64,000 nucleotides of DNA from the NCBI GenBank assembly GCA_937776645.1, contig CALMRI010000012.1:62001-126000 (forward strand), given 5' to 3'. The position numbers and the translations under genes are program-made. The DNA is from an uncultured Alphaproteobacteria bacterium (GTDB taxonomy: Bacteria; Pseudomonadota; Alphaproteobacteria; Thalassobaculales; Thalassobaculaceae). Shown one piece after another: positions 24,606 through 35,683 of this stretch. Numbering within the stretch: position 1 is the stretch's first letter; each line of letters begins with the position of its first letter. The notes beneath the pieces are model-generated. The model was not told the DNA's origin and made no database searches. It worked only from the letters and a program-made list of their open reading frames with translations.

Positions 24606-26035
24606 GCTACCTCCTCGCGCGCATTAGTGTGGCGAGCAATATAGCCCGAGACGATTTCATAATCATTTGCCAGCACCGTTACATGCTCCTCTCGGTCCAT
24701 TAAATCCGCCATTCGCGGCGGCAGGGCGGGGCGTGTGCCGATGGCATCGGCTACCGCGTCCGGGAATTTCGCCGGATGCGCCGTGGCGATGGAGATAACC
24801 GGCGCCTCGGCGTCCAGGCTTCCGGCGGCACGCATCCGGAACGCCGCCTCGATCCCGACCGCGCTGTGCGGGTCGAGGACCTCCCCGGTCGCCGCATAGA
24901 TCGCCCGGATCCGGTCCAGGGTCGCCATATCGTCGACGCCGGTCGCCTGGAACAGCGCACGGGCTCGACCGAACATGGCCTGGGAGACGCTAAAGCTGCC
25001 GGTCTGGCGAAAGCTATCAAGGGTTCGGCCGGTCACTGCGCCGTCCTGATCGTAAAGGTCAAACAATAAGCGCTCAAAATTGCTGGAGACCTGGATATCC
25101 ATGCTCGGCGAGAGCGACGGCTTGACCCCGCGGATCTCCATCGTCCCGGAATTGAAGAACCGCGACAGAATATCATTGGCGTTGGTGGCGACCACCAGCT
25201 TCTCAATCGGCAAACCCAGCGCCCGGGCCGCATAGGCCGAGAACACATTGCCGAAATTTCCCGACGGCACGGTGAACGCGACCTTGCGGTCCGGCGCCCC
25301 CAGGGCCAGCGCCGCCCAGAAATAGTAGACGATCTGCGGCAACAACCGGGCCCAGTTGATCGAGTTAACCGCCGAAAGGCGGTAGCGATCGCGAAACGCC
25401 AGATCGTTAAACAGTGCTTTCACCATGTCCTGGCAATCGTCGAACGTGCCCTCCATGGCGATGGCATGCACGTTCGGTGCATCGACCGTCGTCATCTGGC
25501 GCTGCTGAACCGGCGAAACCCGGCCCTTGGGAAACAGAATGAAAACATCGACGGCATCGCGACCCCGGCAGGCCTCAATCGCCGCCGAACCAGTATCGCC
25601 GGAGGTCGCGCCGACAATCGTCAACCGCTCACCGCGCCGCTGCAGGACGTCATCGAACAAACGCCCGAGAATTTGCATCGCAAAATCCTTGAACGCCAGA
25701 GTCGGGCCATGGAACAGCTCCATCAGCCACAGCCCGCCATCTAGCTGCTTCAGTGGCGCCACGGCGGGATGGTCGAAGCTGCTGTAGGTGTCGTGCACTA
25801 GCCGCCGCAACCGATCCTCGGAAATCGATCCACCGATGAACCGCGCCATGATCCGGGTCGCAAGTTCGGCATAGCCAAGGCCTCTCATCGACCGGATCTC
25901 GGACGCGGAAAACCGTGGCCAGGATTTAGGCACGTAGAGCCCGCCATCGCGAGCAAGACCGGTCAGCAGAGCCTCGTCGAAACCAAGTTCCGGCGCCGCC
26001 CCGCGCGTGCTGACATAACGCACGGACATCTCCAT
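24602..26035 (-). CDS. thrC: threonine synthase
   Basis: The 477-residue enzyme converts O-phosphohomoserine to threonine with PLP. The PLP lysine is Lys116 in PTLAFKDFAMQ, and the SGDTGSAAIEA loop holds the cofactor phosphate. The N-terminus (RYVSTRGAAPELGFDEALL) and the long C-terminal region match the large thrC type found in alphaproteobacteria, fungi and E. coli. Its downstream neighbours (M16 peptidase, then GNAT) match a conserved alphaproteobacterial order. The upstream link to SURF1 is interrupted here by a dehydrogenase, a citrate synthase remnant and an M32 peptidase. Confidence 0.95.
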   Translation of the reverse strand: MEMSVRYVSTRGAAPELGFDEALLTGLARDGGLYVPKSWPRFSASEIRSMRGLGYAELATRIMARFIGGSISEDRLRRLVHDTYSSFDHPAVAPLKQLDGGLWLMELFHGPTLAFKDFAMQILGRLFDDVLQRRGERLTIVGATSGDTGSAAIEACRGRDAVDVFILFPKGRVSPVQQRQMTTVDAPNVHAIAMEGTFDDCQDMVKALFNDLAFRDRYRLSAVNSINWARLLPQIVYYFWAALALGAPDRKVAFTVPSGNFGNVFSAYAARALGLPIEKLVVATNANDILSRFFNSGTMEIRGVKPSLSPSMDIQVSSNFERLLFDLYDQDGAVTGRTLDSFRQTGSFSVSQAMFGRARALFQATGVDDMATLDRIRAIYAATGEVLDPHSAVGIEAAFRMRAAGSLDAEAPVISIATAHPAKFPDAVADAIGTRPALPPRMADLMDREEHVTVLANDYEIVSGYIARHTNAREEVA

Positions 26036-26213
26036 TTAGTGAGCGCGACCAAGCGCGAACCTGATCCAGCCAGCCGTTGATCAAGATCGATCGTAAATCA
26101 GCCTGGAATTTAATTATTCAGAGGGCAAACCACCGCCTGTAATTTACCCGACAAATTCATTTCGCCCGGACCGGGCGCACTCTAGCGATGGCCCCTGGTT
26201 CTTGCAACAATGG

Positions 26214-26232
26214 CCTAAATAGACAATTTAGG
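26214..26232 (+). promoter_or_regulatory. Inverted repeat overlapping the Shine-Dalgarno of the DUF1932 gene
   Basis: CCTAAAT-agaca-ATTTAGG is a perfect 7-base inverted repeat. Its right arm shares three bases with the strong AGGAGG ribosome site (26230-26235) of the following gene. In RNA the hairpin would partly hide the site, and in DNA it could be an operator. A second perfect repeat, CGCCCGG-a-CCGGGCG, lies 36 bases upstream (26163-26177). The 206-base region is A+T-richer than its surroundings and is the likely divergent promoter for thrC and this gene. Confidence 0.4.
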
Positions 26233-26241
26233 AGGCAGACC

Positions 26242-27147
26242 ATGGCTATCAAAACCATCGCGATCCAATCCCCCGGCGATATGGGCCATGGCATCGGCCG
26301 GGTTTTAGCCGAGGCGGGGTATCGTACCGTTTCGGCGCTGGAGGGCCGTTCCCAGCGTACCCGCGGCTTAGCGAAAGCCGCCGGAATCGAAGATATCGGT
26401 GGGCTTGGCTACCTCCTCGGGCAAGCTGATGTCATTCTCTCGATCATGCGCCCGGACCGGGCCCTGGGCTTTGTCGAGACATTAGCCTCCCTGGCCCCAG
26501 CGCATTCCGGCCGGCCGATGATCGTCGATCTAAACGCGGTCGCACCGGGTACCGGACGCACGGCCGCGGCGGTGGCCGAAGCCGCCGGATTCGATTTCAT
26601 TGATGGCGGCATCATCGGCGGCCCGCCGCGCCCGGGGTCGAAGAGCACGCCCCGACTTTATATCTCCGGCCCGCAGGCCGGAGAATTGGTGATTCTTAAC
26701 CAGACCGGCCTTGATTTTCGGGTCCTCGGCGATGGGATCGGGGCCGGCTCAGCGATTAAGATGTGTTATGCGGCGCTGACCAAGGGGCTGACCGCGATCG
26801 GCATTCATTCGATGGTCACCGCCCGCCTCGAGGGGGTCGAAGAGGCGTTGATGGTGGAACTCGGGTCCAGCCAGAAGGATCTGCTCCGACATCTGGAGCG
26901 CGGCCTGCCGGATATGTGCCCCAAGGCCTATCGTTGGGTCGGCGAGATGGAGGAGATCTCCAAAACCCATGTCGATGGCGGTCTGCCGGGTGAGATGTTT
27001 ATTGGCGCCGCCAAAATCTACAGCATGGTCGAAGCCTCGCCGCTTGGCGCCGAAGTGGTTGAGGACCGCAAGCTCGGCAAGACCGCCGAAGAGGTCGCCC
27101 GCATCCTCGGCGATCATATCGGCGGCGGAGTAGACCTTACGCGCTAG
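26242..27147 (+). CDS. NAD(P)-dependent oxidoreductase with DUF1932 C-terminal domain
   Basis: The 301-residue protein has a beta-hydroxyacid dehydrogenase plan. The N-terminal nucleotide fold begins IAIQSPGDMGHGIGRVLAEA; the glycine pattern is GDMGHGIG. Then come LNAVAPGTGR and FDFIDGGIIGGPPRPG, the substrate loop. The C-terminal half (MCYAALTKGLTAIGIHS, then LGSSQKDLLRHLERG) is the DUF1932 helical domain, not the standard 3-hydroxyisobutyrate dehydrogenase tail. Lys in MCYAALTKG is the likely catalytic lysine. AGGAGG lies 6 bases before the ATG. The substrate is unknown. Confidence 0.85.
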   Translation: MAIKTIAIQSPGDMGHGIGRVLAEAGYRTVSALEGRSQRTRGLAKAAGIEDIGGLGYLLGQADVILSIMRPDRALGFVETLASLAPAHSGRPMIVDLNAVAPGTGRTAAAVAEAAGFDFIDGGIIGGPPRPGSKSTPRLYISGPQAGELVILNQTGLDFRVLGDGIGAGSAIKMCYAALTKGLTAIGIHSMVTARLEGVEEALMVELGSSQKDLLRHLERGLPDMCPKAYRWVGEMEEISKTHVDGGLPGEMFIGAAKIYSMVEASPLGAEVVEDRKLGKTAEEVARILGDHIGGGVDLTR

Positions 27148-27375
27148 CGGCCGGATCAGCCGACCGACCAGCTGCTGCTCCATGACATGTGCGTTCCAGC
27201 CAAGCATCCGGCCGGCGGCGAATAGCGGGGTGCAGAACCGGCGATCCATGCCACCGCCTCCAACAGCAACGCGGTATAAAATTCGATATTGGTGTCCAGC
27301 CGGCGACCCGGTTGTCGTCACGGGCACCAAATCTGGCAAGAACGAATTTCAGAACGGCGGCGCGCGGGTCGCGGC
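27148..27375 (-). pseudogene. Citrate synthase C-terminal remnant with two frameshifts
   Basis: No open frame explains this stretch, but three frames read in series on the minus strand give a citrate synthase C-terminus: ATRAAVLKFVLARFGARDDN, then NIEFYTALLLEAV, then MDRRFCTPLFAAGRMLGWNA followed by HVMEQQLVGRLIRPLAR. The first break lies near 27291 and the second near 27250. Each is consistent with one lost base. The end abuts the stop of the DUF1932 gene, and the N-terminal catalytic part is absent. It is either a decayed second citrate synthase or a piece left by rearrangement. The 187 bases upstream, to the M32 gene, show nothing recognised. Confidence 0.7.
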
Positions 27376-27562
27376 GTCGCCTCGACCGGGGGCAAGTCTC
27401 TACAATGTGGTGATCGCTGGCCTAATGGCTTTACAAGGCCCGCACTATGACGGGAAAATCCTGGCGTTTGCAGCATTTTTTTGACGAGGCGGGACCGGCC
27501 GCGCACACGCTATACCGGTGAGACGCCTCGGCCGGCCCATCAAAACCACCTGGACTGATGGT

Positions 27563-29068
27563 TTAATTCTGGCCGAGATAGCGGTTGCGGATGTGAAGGA
27601 GGAACGCGTCCTCCGATAACGGCGCGCCTGTCGCCTGTTGCAGCAGCGCGTCGGTATCGTAATAGCTGCCCCAGCGATGCACGTTTTCTCGCAACCAGGC
27701 CAGTAACGGGGTGAAATCCCCACGTGCAATCTGTTCATCCAGATCGCCCAACGCCGAGCGGGCGGCTGCGAATAGCTGCGCCGCCGCCAATGCGCCCATA
27801 GTGTAGGTCGGAAAATAGCCGATAGCGCCGTCATACCAGTGAATATCCTGCAAACATCCCTGGCGATCGTCTGGCGGCCGGATTCCCAAGCTGGCCTCCA
27901 GCCCATCATTCCATGCGCCCGGCAGATCGGCGATGGCAAGGTCACCGGCGAGCATTGCCCGTTCCAACCGATAGCGCAGGATCACGTGGAACGGATAAGT
28001 CAGCTCATCCGCCTCGACCCGGATCAGACTGCGCGAGACCCGGGTGGTCGCCTGATACAGCGGTTGCGCCCGCCACGCCTCGCCCTCGACATCGAACACC
28101 TCGCGGATCCGGGGGGCCGCGTGATCCAGAAACGCCCGGGACCGGCTGACCTGCATCTCCATCAACAAAGATTGGCTCTCATGGATGGTCATCCCCCGCG
28201 CTGCGCCGACCGGCTGACCGCGCCAGGCTTTTGGCAAGCCGCGCTCATACAGCGCATGCCCCGTCTCATGGATTACCCCCATCAGACTGCCGGCCCAATC
28301 GGCGGTGTCGTAACGGGTGGTAATCCGGACATCGTCCGGCACCCCGCCGGAGAATGGATGGGCGCTGGTGTCGAGCCGGCCATGCTCGAACTCGAAGCCG
28401 AGAGTTTGCATCACCTCCAAGCCAAGCGCCCGTTGCCGGTCGATGGAAATCTCGGTCGCCGTCGACTGGAAACCGTTCCGCGCCTGATGTTCCAGGACTT
28501 CCGGCAGGAGGCTTTGCAGCGCAGGCTCCAGCCTCCCGAACAGCGAGTCTATCCGTTCAGCCGAGCCGTCCGGCTCATACTGATCGAGCAGCGCATCATA
28601 CGCGGTTTTACCAAGCGCATCGGCCTTGGCCGCCGCCACCTCGCGGGTAAGCGCGAGCAGGGCGTCCAACGGTTCGACAAGGGCAGCAAAATCATTAGCC
28701 GGACGCGCGGTCAACCAAACCGTCTCGCAAGCCGCCGCAGCTCGGGACTGGGCGTCGACCAAGGCACCGGACAGGGCGGTCGCATGGCCATGGGCGCGGC
28801 GGATCTCGCGGACATTCGCCGCCCGCCAGTCATCCAAGGCCTCCGCCGCAGCGGCGTCGATCAGATCCGCCATATCGTCGGCAGTCATCGCCTCGTGCCT
28901 TAGAACCTGGAGGGTGGCGATCTGTTCGGCCCGCGCCGCGCCGCCGCCCGACGGCATGATCGTCTGACGATCCCAAGACAGAACCGATAGCGCGTCGTCC
29001 AACGCGGCAATTCGCCGAAACCGCTCATGCAAGGCTTGATAGGATGACGATACGGGATCAGTGCTCAT
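27563..29068 (-). CDS. M32 family metallocarboxypeptidase
   Basis: The 501-residue protein is the usual length for M32 (thermostable carboxypeptidase 1 / Taq carboxypeptidase). It has the zinc site HETGH inside GVIHETGHALYERGLP. It also has the M32 sequences WDRQTIMPSGGGAARAEQIA at the N-terminus, DVRITTRYD before the zinc site, and IHESQSLLMEMQVSRS after it, which supplies the third ligand Glu. It removes C-terminal amino acids from peptides in the cytoplasm. ATG 29068 overlaps the SURF1 stop by four bases (ATGA), so it is coupled to the oxidase operon. Confidence 0.95.
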   Translation of the reverse strand: MSTDPVSSSYQALHERFRRIAALDDALSVLSWDRQTIMPSGGGAARAEQIATLQVLRHEAMTADDMADLIDAAAAEALDDWRAANVREIRRAHGHATALSGALVDAQSRAAAACETVWLTARPANDFAALVEPLDALLALTREVAAAKADALGKTAYDALLDQYEPDGSAERIDSLFGRLEPALQSLLPEVLEHQARNGFQSTATEISIDRQRALGLEVMQTLGFEFEHGRLDTSAHPFSGGVPDDVRITTRYDTADWAGSLMGVIHETGHALYERGLPKAWRGQPVGAARGMTIHESQSLLMEMQVSRSRAFLDHAAPRIREVFDVEGEAWRAQPLYQATTRVSRSLIRVEADELTYPFHVILRYRLERAMLAGDLAIADLPGAWNDGLEASLGIRPPDDRQGCLQDIHWYDGAIGYFPTYTMGALAAAQLFAAARSALGDLDEQIARGDFTPLLAWLRENVHRWGSYYDTDALLQQATGAPLSEDAFLLHIRNRYLGQN

Positions 29069-29814
29069 GCCTCGCTCTCTCCTCCGTCGCTGCCGCCGGC
29101 AAGGTCGTCCTCGGGGCGATAGTGATAGATCACGTAGATCACTAACAGAGTCGCGGCCAGGAGATACCAGGTCAGGGCATATTGCAGATGCTCGTTGCGC
29201 ACGGCGACCATGGTGCTGGCGCCAATCGGCAGGACATAGGGGCCGGGTGGGCGGATTGCGTCCACGTAGTAGGGCGCAACCGGATAGATTTCCCGGTGTT
29301 TGGCCATCTGCTCGGTATCGACATAAAGCCACACCTCGTTTTGCGGTTCGTTATCCGGCACGAATGTCCCGCGACGCTTATCCTGCCGCACAATGCCCTG
29401 GATCGTCTGCAGCCCCTGAGGCAGGGTCTCCGGCCGGCTGTCGCGGTTGTGGAGTTTTTCCGGCACCCAGCCGCGATTGACGATGACAATCCGACCGTCT
29501 TTCAGCAATAGGGGGGTGAGGACGTGGAAACCGGCGCTGCCCTCAAAGGTGCGCCCGGTTAGCAGAATTTCCTTGGTGTGCTGAAACACACCCTGCGGTT
29601 CGACACGGCGGAACCGCCATTTCTCCATATCTTCAATCGCCACCGGCGGTGGCACCGGGGCCTCAGCCATACGGGCGTCAAAGGTCCCGATCAGATGGGA
29701 TTTCCATTGCAGTCGATCGACCTGCCAGGTCCCAAGACCGATCAGTACCAACAATGCTGGAACAGTGAACAGGGTTGGCCAGAGGGTCGGGCGGAAACGG
29801 CGCCATGCGGGCAT
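29065..29814 (-). CDS. SURF1 family cytochrome oxidase assembly protein
   Basis: The 249-residue inner-membrane protein has the SURF1 plan: a first helix (LWPTLFTVPALLVLIGLGTW), then WQVDRLQWK. A periplasmic domain contains GRTFEGSAGFHVLTPLLL and VNRGWVPEKLHNR, and a second helix lies near the C-terminus (HLQYALTWYLLAATLLVIYV). SURF1 helps insert heme a into subunit I. It sits downstream of DUF983 and ctaE as in other alphaproteobacterial oxidase operons, and its stop overlaps the M32 peptidase start. Confidence 0.95.
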   Translation of the reverse strand: MPAWRRFRPTLWPTLFTVPALLVLIGLGTWQVDRLQWKSHLIGTFDARMAEAPVPPPVAIEDMEKWRFRRVEPQGVFQHTKEILLTGRTFEGSAGFHVLTPLLLKDGRIVIVNRGWVPEKLHNRDSRPETLPQGLQTIQGIVRQDKRRGTFVPDNEPQNEVWLYVDTEQMAKHREIYPVAPYYVDAIRPPGPYVLPIGASTMVAVRNEHLQYALTWYLLAATLLVIYVIYHYRPEDDLAGGSDGGESEA

Positions 29815-29881
29815 GGGTAGCGTGGTCCTTTCGTCCCACTGGCCTTGTCCGGCGCTATTGTCCGGGAGGTCGGTGGCGATA

Positions 29882-30211
29882 TTACAGGGCGACCATTATC
29901 GCCTTGAGGGGGCGCAATAGCGCCAGCGTACCGCCCAGGATGACCACCGACCACACGATGGCATGAAGCCACAATGGGGGTTCCAGGCGCGCCTCGGCCC
30001 ATAGCGCGAGCGGTACTACCGTGGCGCCGAGGATAAAGATAATGAAAACTGCCGGGCCGTCGCCGCTGTCTTCTTTGGACAGATCCAAACCGCAGACCCC
30101 GCGGGTCTCGCGAACGGTCAAATAGCCCTGGAACAAGGCCCCTTGGCCACAGAGCGGGCAACGGCAGGACAGTCCGGTCGAGAAAACCGACAGTTGCGGG
30201 TAGTGGCTCAC
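29882..30211 (-). CDS. DUF983 membrane protein, probably truncated by a new stop
   Basis: The 109-residue protein has the DUF983 zinc-ribbon start CRCPLCGQGALF, then CGLDLSKEDSGDGPAVFIIF and two membrane helices. Two oddities are visible. The second Cys pair normally reads CxxCGLD but here is TRGVCGLD, with one Cys. The frame also stops at a TAA in IMVAL*YRHRPPGQ, exactly where relatives continue LQYRHR, so CAA to TAA is the simplest change. About nine residues are lost. It starts with GTG at 30211 with no strong ribosome site. DUF983 genes accompany cytochrome oxidase operons; the function is unknown. Confidence 0.8.
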   Translation of the reverse strand: MSHYPQLSVFSTGLSCRCPLCGQGALFQGYLTVRETRGVCGLDLSKEDSGDGPAVFIIFILGATVVPLALWAEARLEPPLWLHAIVWSVVILGGTLALLRPLKAIMVAL

Positions 30212-30285
30212 GGCAGCGGAGCCGGACCCATCCGGCTCCTCATCTTGCGTTGCCCAGCCGGATCCGACCCGTCTCGGTTAGACTG

Positions 30286-31074
30286 CTATGGTCCACCCCA
30301 CCAGTAAACGCAGATGAACAGGAACAACCACACGACATCAACAAAATGCCAGTACCAAGCCGCCGCCTCGAAACCGAAGTGATGCTCGGGCGTGAAGTGG
30401 CCAGCCCGCGCCCGGAACCAGCAAACGGTCAGGAAGCAGGTGCCAACGATCACATGAAAGCCATGGAAACCCGTCGCCATATAGAACGTCGATGAGTAGA
30501 TACCGTCGGTGAAGCCGAAGGAGGCGTGGTCGTATTCATAGGCCTGCAGCGCAGTGAAAGCAGCGCCGAGAATGATCGTGATGCCCAGGCCTCTAATCAG
30601 GTTTTTCCGGTCGCCCTTGAGCAACGCCGCGTGCGCCCAGGTCACCGTGCAGCCTGACAACAGCAGGATCAACGTGTTGATCAGCGGGATATCGAACGCC
30701 TCGAACGGCACGACATCAGCGGGTGGCCAGACCCCGGTATCGGGATAAAGCGAGGCGTCAAAGAATGCCCAAAAGAACGCCAGGAAGAACATCACCTCCG
30801 AGGAGATAAACAGGATCATCCCATAGCGCATGCCAATCTGGACGATCGGCGTGTGATGGCCCTGATACTCGGCCTCCTTGATCACATCGCGCCACCACAT
30901 GAACATCATAAATAGGATCAGCAGAAAACCGACGATCGCGATTGGACCACCGAAGGGCATTTCATGCATGAACATGATCCCACCGATGGCCAGAATGAAG
31001 GTCGCCATGGCGCCAACCACCGGCCAGGGGCTTGGCTCCACGAGATGATAGGAGTGAGTGTGTCCGCCGCTCAT
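30286..31074 (-). CDS. ctaE: cytochrome c oxidase subunit III
   Basis: The 262-residue protein with seven membrane helices is the standard aa3 subunit III. The N-terminus HTHSYHLVEPSPWPVVGAM, the SSEVMFFLAFFWAFFDASL helix with its conserved Glu, and the GFHGFHVIVGTCFL region near the end are all typical. It overlaps ctaG by four bases, so assembly factor and subunit are co-translated. It works in the inner membrane as part of the proton-pumping terminal oxidase. Confidence 0.97.
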   Translation of the reverse strand: MSGGHTHSYHLVEPSPWPVVGAMATFILAIGGIMFMHEMPFGGPIAIVGFLLILFMMFMWWRDVIKEAEYQGHHTPIVQIGMRYGMILFISSEVMFFLAFFWAFFDASLYPDTGVWPPADVVPFEAFDIPLINTLILLLSGCTVTWAHAALLKGDRKNLIRGLGITIILGAAFTALQAYEYDHASFGFTDGIYSSTFYMATGFHGFHVIVGTCFLTVCWFRARAGHFTPEHHFGFEAAAWYWHFVDVVWLFLFICVYWWGGP

Positions 31075-31775
31075 AGCTTCCTCTTTCTTTCAACGGTCGC
31101 CTCGGCGACCCCCCAAACAATACCCCAATTTGTCGCCCGGTCCACGGTGATGGTGCCACCGGCAACATCGCCTACTAAATTACCCGCGTTCGCCTGCGCG
31201 ACGACCTCTCCTGCTGACTGATCTTCCGCCCGGAAGAATGTGTACGACAACGTTATCGTCGTCACATCATCTAAGTTGGGATCATCGGCAATTTCCGGGT
31301 CGATGAAGAAGCTTACCGGCATGTCAACTTCTTCGCCTGGCTTCAACACCTGCTCGGTGAAACAGAAACATTCGACCTTGTTGAAATACAAGCCCACCTT
31401 ATCGGGTGTCACGTTGAAGCTCGCCGTTCCGACGATGGTTTCATCACTGTTGTTTCGCGCCCGATAGAAGGCCAAACCGTTCTCGCCTACTTTCAAACGG
31501 ATCGAACGCTGGGCCGGTTTGAACGACCAAGCCAAGGCCGGGTTTACCGTGCCGTCGAATTGAACTTTCACAACCCGGTCAATCACCGTCTCGGATTTTT
31601 GGGCCGCGACCTGTGTCGTGCCACCATAGCCGGTGACCTGACAGAACAGTTGATACAACGGGACCGACGCATAGGTGAGACCGCCCATACCGGCAATTAG
31701 CACCGCCAACACCGCCAATGTCCTGGCATTGCGGTTCTTTCCAGCGTGGCTGGATATTTGGGTCCCGTCGGTCAT
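31071..31775 (-). CDS. ctaG: cytochrome c oxidase assembly protein CtaG/Cox11
   Basis: The 234-residue protein delivers copper to the CuB site of subunit I. It has one N-terminal helix (TLAVLAVLIAGMGGLTYASV) followed by VPLYQLFCQVTGYGGTT. The periplasmic beta domain carries the copper-binding CFCF motif in VECFCFTEQVLKPGEE and a FFIDPEIADD loop. ATG 31775 (MTDGTQ) is the usual start; an upstream in-frame start would overlap the small coxF-like gene. It lies two bases after that gene and overlaps ctaE. Confidence 0.95.
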   Translation of the reverse strand: MTDGTQISSHAGKNRNARTLAVLAVLIAGMGGLTYASVPLYQLFCQVTGYGGTTQVAAQKSETVIDRVVKVQFDGTVNPALAWSFKPAQRSIRLKVGENGLAFYRARNNSDETIVGTASFNVTPDKVGLYFNKVECFCFTEQVLKPGEEVDMPVSFFIDPEIADDPNLDDVTTITLSYTFFRAEDQSAGEVVAQANAGNLVGDVAGGTITVDRATNWGIVWGVAEATVERKRKL

Positions 31776-31777
31776 GA

Positions 31778-31921
31778 TCAGAACATTCTTAGAATGGTGA
31801 TCAGATAGAATAACGCACTGCACGCGAAGATCGCGCCGAGCATGGCGAGATTCCGCCCGCGCATGCGGCGAAGCATATCGGCGGCGCGGATCGGGGCGGC
31901 TTGGTTTTCCGGCTCGCTCAT
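31778..31921 (-). CDS. CoxF-like small membrane protein of the oxidase operon
   Basis: The 47-residue protein reads MSEPENQAAPIRAADMLRRM and then a positively charged RGRN, followed by one membrane helix (LAMLGAIFACSALFYLITIL) and RMF. Small single-helix proteins of this form sit between ctaB and ctaG in many alphaproteobacteria and are annotated as CoxF or oxidase assembly protein. Here it lies 4 bases after ctaB and 2 before ctaG, so it is translated as part of the operon. Its exact role is not established. Confidence 0.8.
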   Translation of the reverse strand: MSEPENQAAPIRAADMLRRMRGRNLAMLGAIFACSALFYLITILRMF

Positions 31922-31925
31922 CTGC

Positions 31926-32864
31926 TCATGACCCAATCCAAGAGGGGCTCGCCATGCCAACCGCCCGGTCGACGATCAGCGCGAGGAAGATGAGGAAGAG
32001 ATAGAGTATCGAATAACCAAACAGCTGTTTGCAGCGCCTGTCCGATGCCTCGCGCCAAACCCGCCAGGCGGCTAACACGAAGACCACCCCGAGCACCCCG
32101 GCCGCCACCCCGTATAGGAGGCCAACCGTCCCCAGCGCATAGGGTGCCAAGCCCAGGGGAGCCAGGATCAAGCTGTAGATGAGGATTTGTTTCTGCGTCT
32201 CGCGCCGGCCGGCGACCACCGGCAGCATTGGCACGCCGGCAGCCCGGTAGTCGTCACTGCGATACAGGGACAACGCCCAGAAATGCGGCGGCGTCCAGAT
32301 GAAGATGATGGCGAACAGAGCAATCGATTCCAGGGTGACCGTTCCGGTAACCGCCGCCCAACCGATGATCGGCGGTAGCGCCCCGGCGGCGCCGCCGATG
32401 ACGATGTTCTGCGGTGTCCGGCGCTTTAGCCACATGGTGTATACGAAGACGTAGAATCCGATGGTCAACGCCAGCAACCCGGCAGCCAGCCAATTCACTG
32501 CCAACCCCATCACCATGACCGAGCCGCCAGCCAGGACGACGCCGAAGGTCAGCGCTTCCTCGGCGCCGACCAATCCCGCCGGTATCGGCCGATTTTGAGT
32601 GCGCGTCATGATCGCGTCAATGTCGCGATCATACCACATATTGATCGCCCCCGCCGCGCCGGCGCCGATCGCAATACAAAGTATGGCGATCGCCTCGAGA
32701 ACCGGATGCACCGACTCTGGCGCCAGATACAGTCCGACGAATCCGGTGAACACCACCAGCGACATCACCCGCAGCTTGAGCAGCGCGGTGAAGTCGATGA
32801 GCGCCGTCAAGACGGAACCGGCGGCTCGCGCCGCCGATTGTGCGCCGATCGATGTGTCAGCCAC
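31926..32864 (-). CDS. ctaB: protoheme IX farnesyltransferase (heme O synthase)
   Basis: The 312-residue UbiA-fold enzyme adds farnesyl to heme b, making heme o for the oxidase. The prenyl diphosphate/Mg2+ motif is [20 protein letters not shown], and further markers are [20 protein letters not shown] and [17 protein letters not shown]. About nine helices fit the family. The start is taken as GTG 32864 (VADTSIG), with AGGGGG about 10 bases upstream. A longer frame would reach into the end of ctaD, which lies 61 bases upstream. Confidence 0.95.
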   Translation of the reverse strand: MADTSIGAQSAARAAGSVLTALIDFTALLKLRVMSLVVFTGFVGLYLAPESVHPVLEAIAILCIAIGAGAAGAINMWYDRDIDAIMTRTQNRPIPAGLVGAEEALTFGVVLAGGSVMVMGLAVNWLAAGLLALTIGFYVFVYTMWLKRRTPQNIVIGGAAGALPPIIGWAAVTGTVTLESIALFAIIFIWTPPHFWALSLYRSDDYRAAGVPMLPVVAGRRETQKQILIYSLILAPLGLAPYALGTVGLLYGVAAGVLGVVFVLAAWRVWREASDRRCKQLFGYSILYLFLIFLALIVDRAVGMASPSWIGS

Positions 32865-32925
32865 GATCGTTTTTCCCCCTAGTTCAGTCGGCCCAATTCC
32901 ACCGACCGAGTTCAACCGCAGCGGA

Positions 32926-35402
<2,477 letters not shown>

Positions 35403-35683
35403 GACTCCGTCCCACGCCGCTTCCGGAGGTCGCCAGCAAACTGCACTGGGCAAACCACTGAACACACGCCATCCACGGCTCCCACCGTGCTCGGCGAGAC
35501 CCTACCCCCAGGCTGCTTCACTCACAAGCCGGTTTTGCGCAGCGAAAAGTCGCGCCAAATCATCTCTAACAGCCGATTAGCGATAGTCTAAGATAAACCG
35601 TTGCTGACTTCCACGTTGTTCGCGCCCTATGGTATCGAGAGAAATCGTTTCCTACCCAATGCCGCGGCACGAAAGATCAGCAC

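Noticed and set aside
27475-27482. T-run as a rho-independent terminator
   Set aside because: No adjacent stable G+C stem; the nearest pairing (CCCG/CGGG) is short and lies too far upstream.
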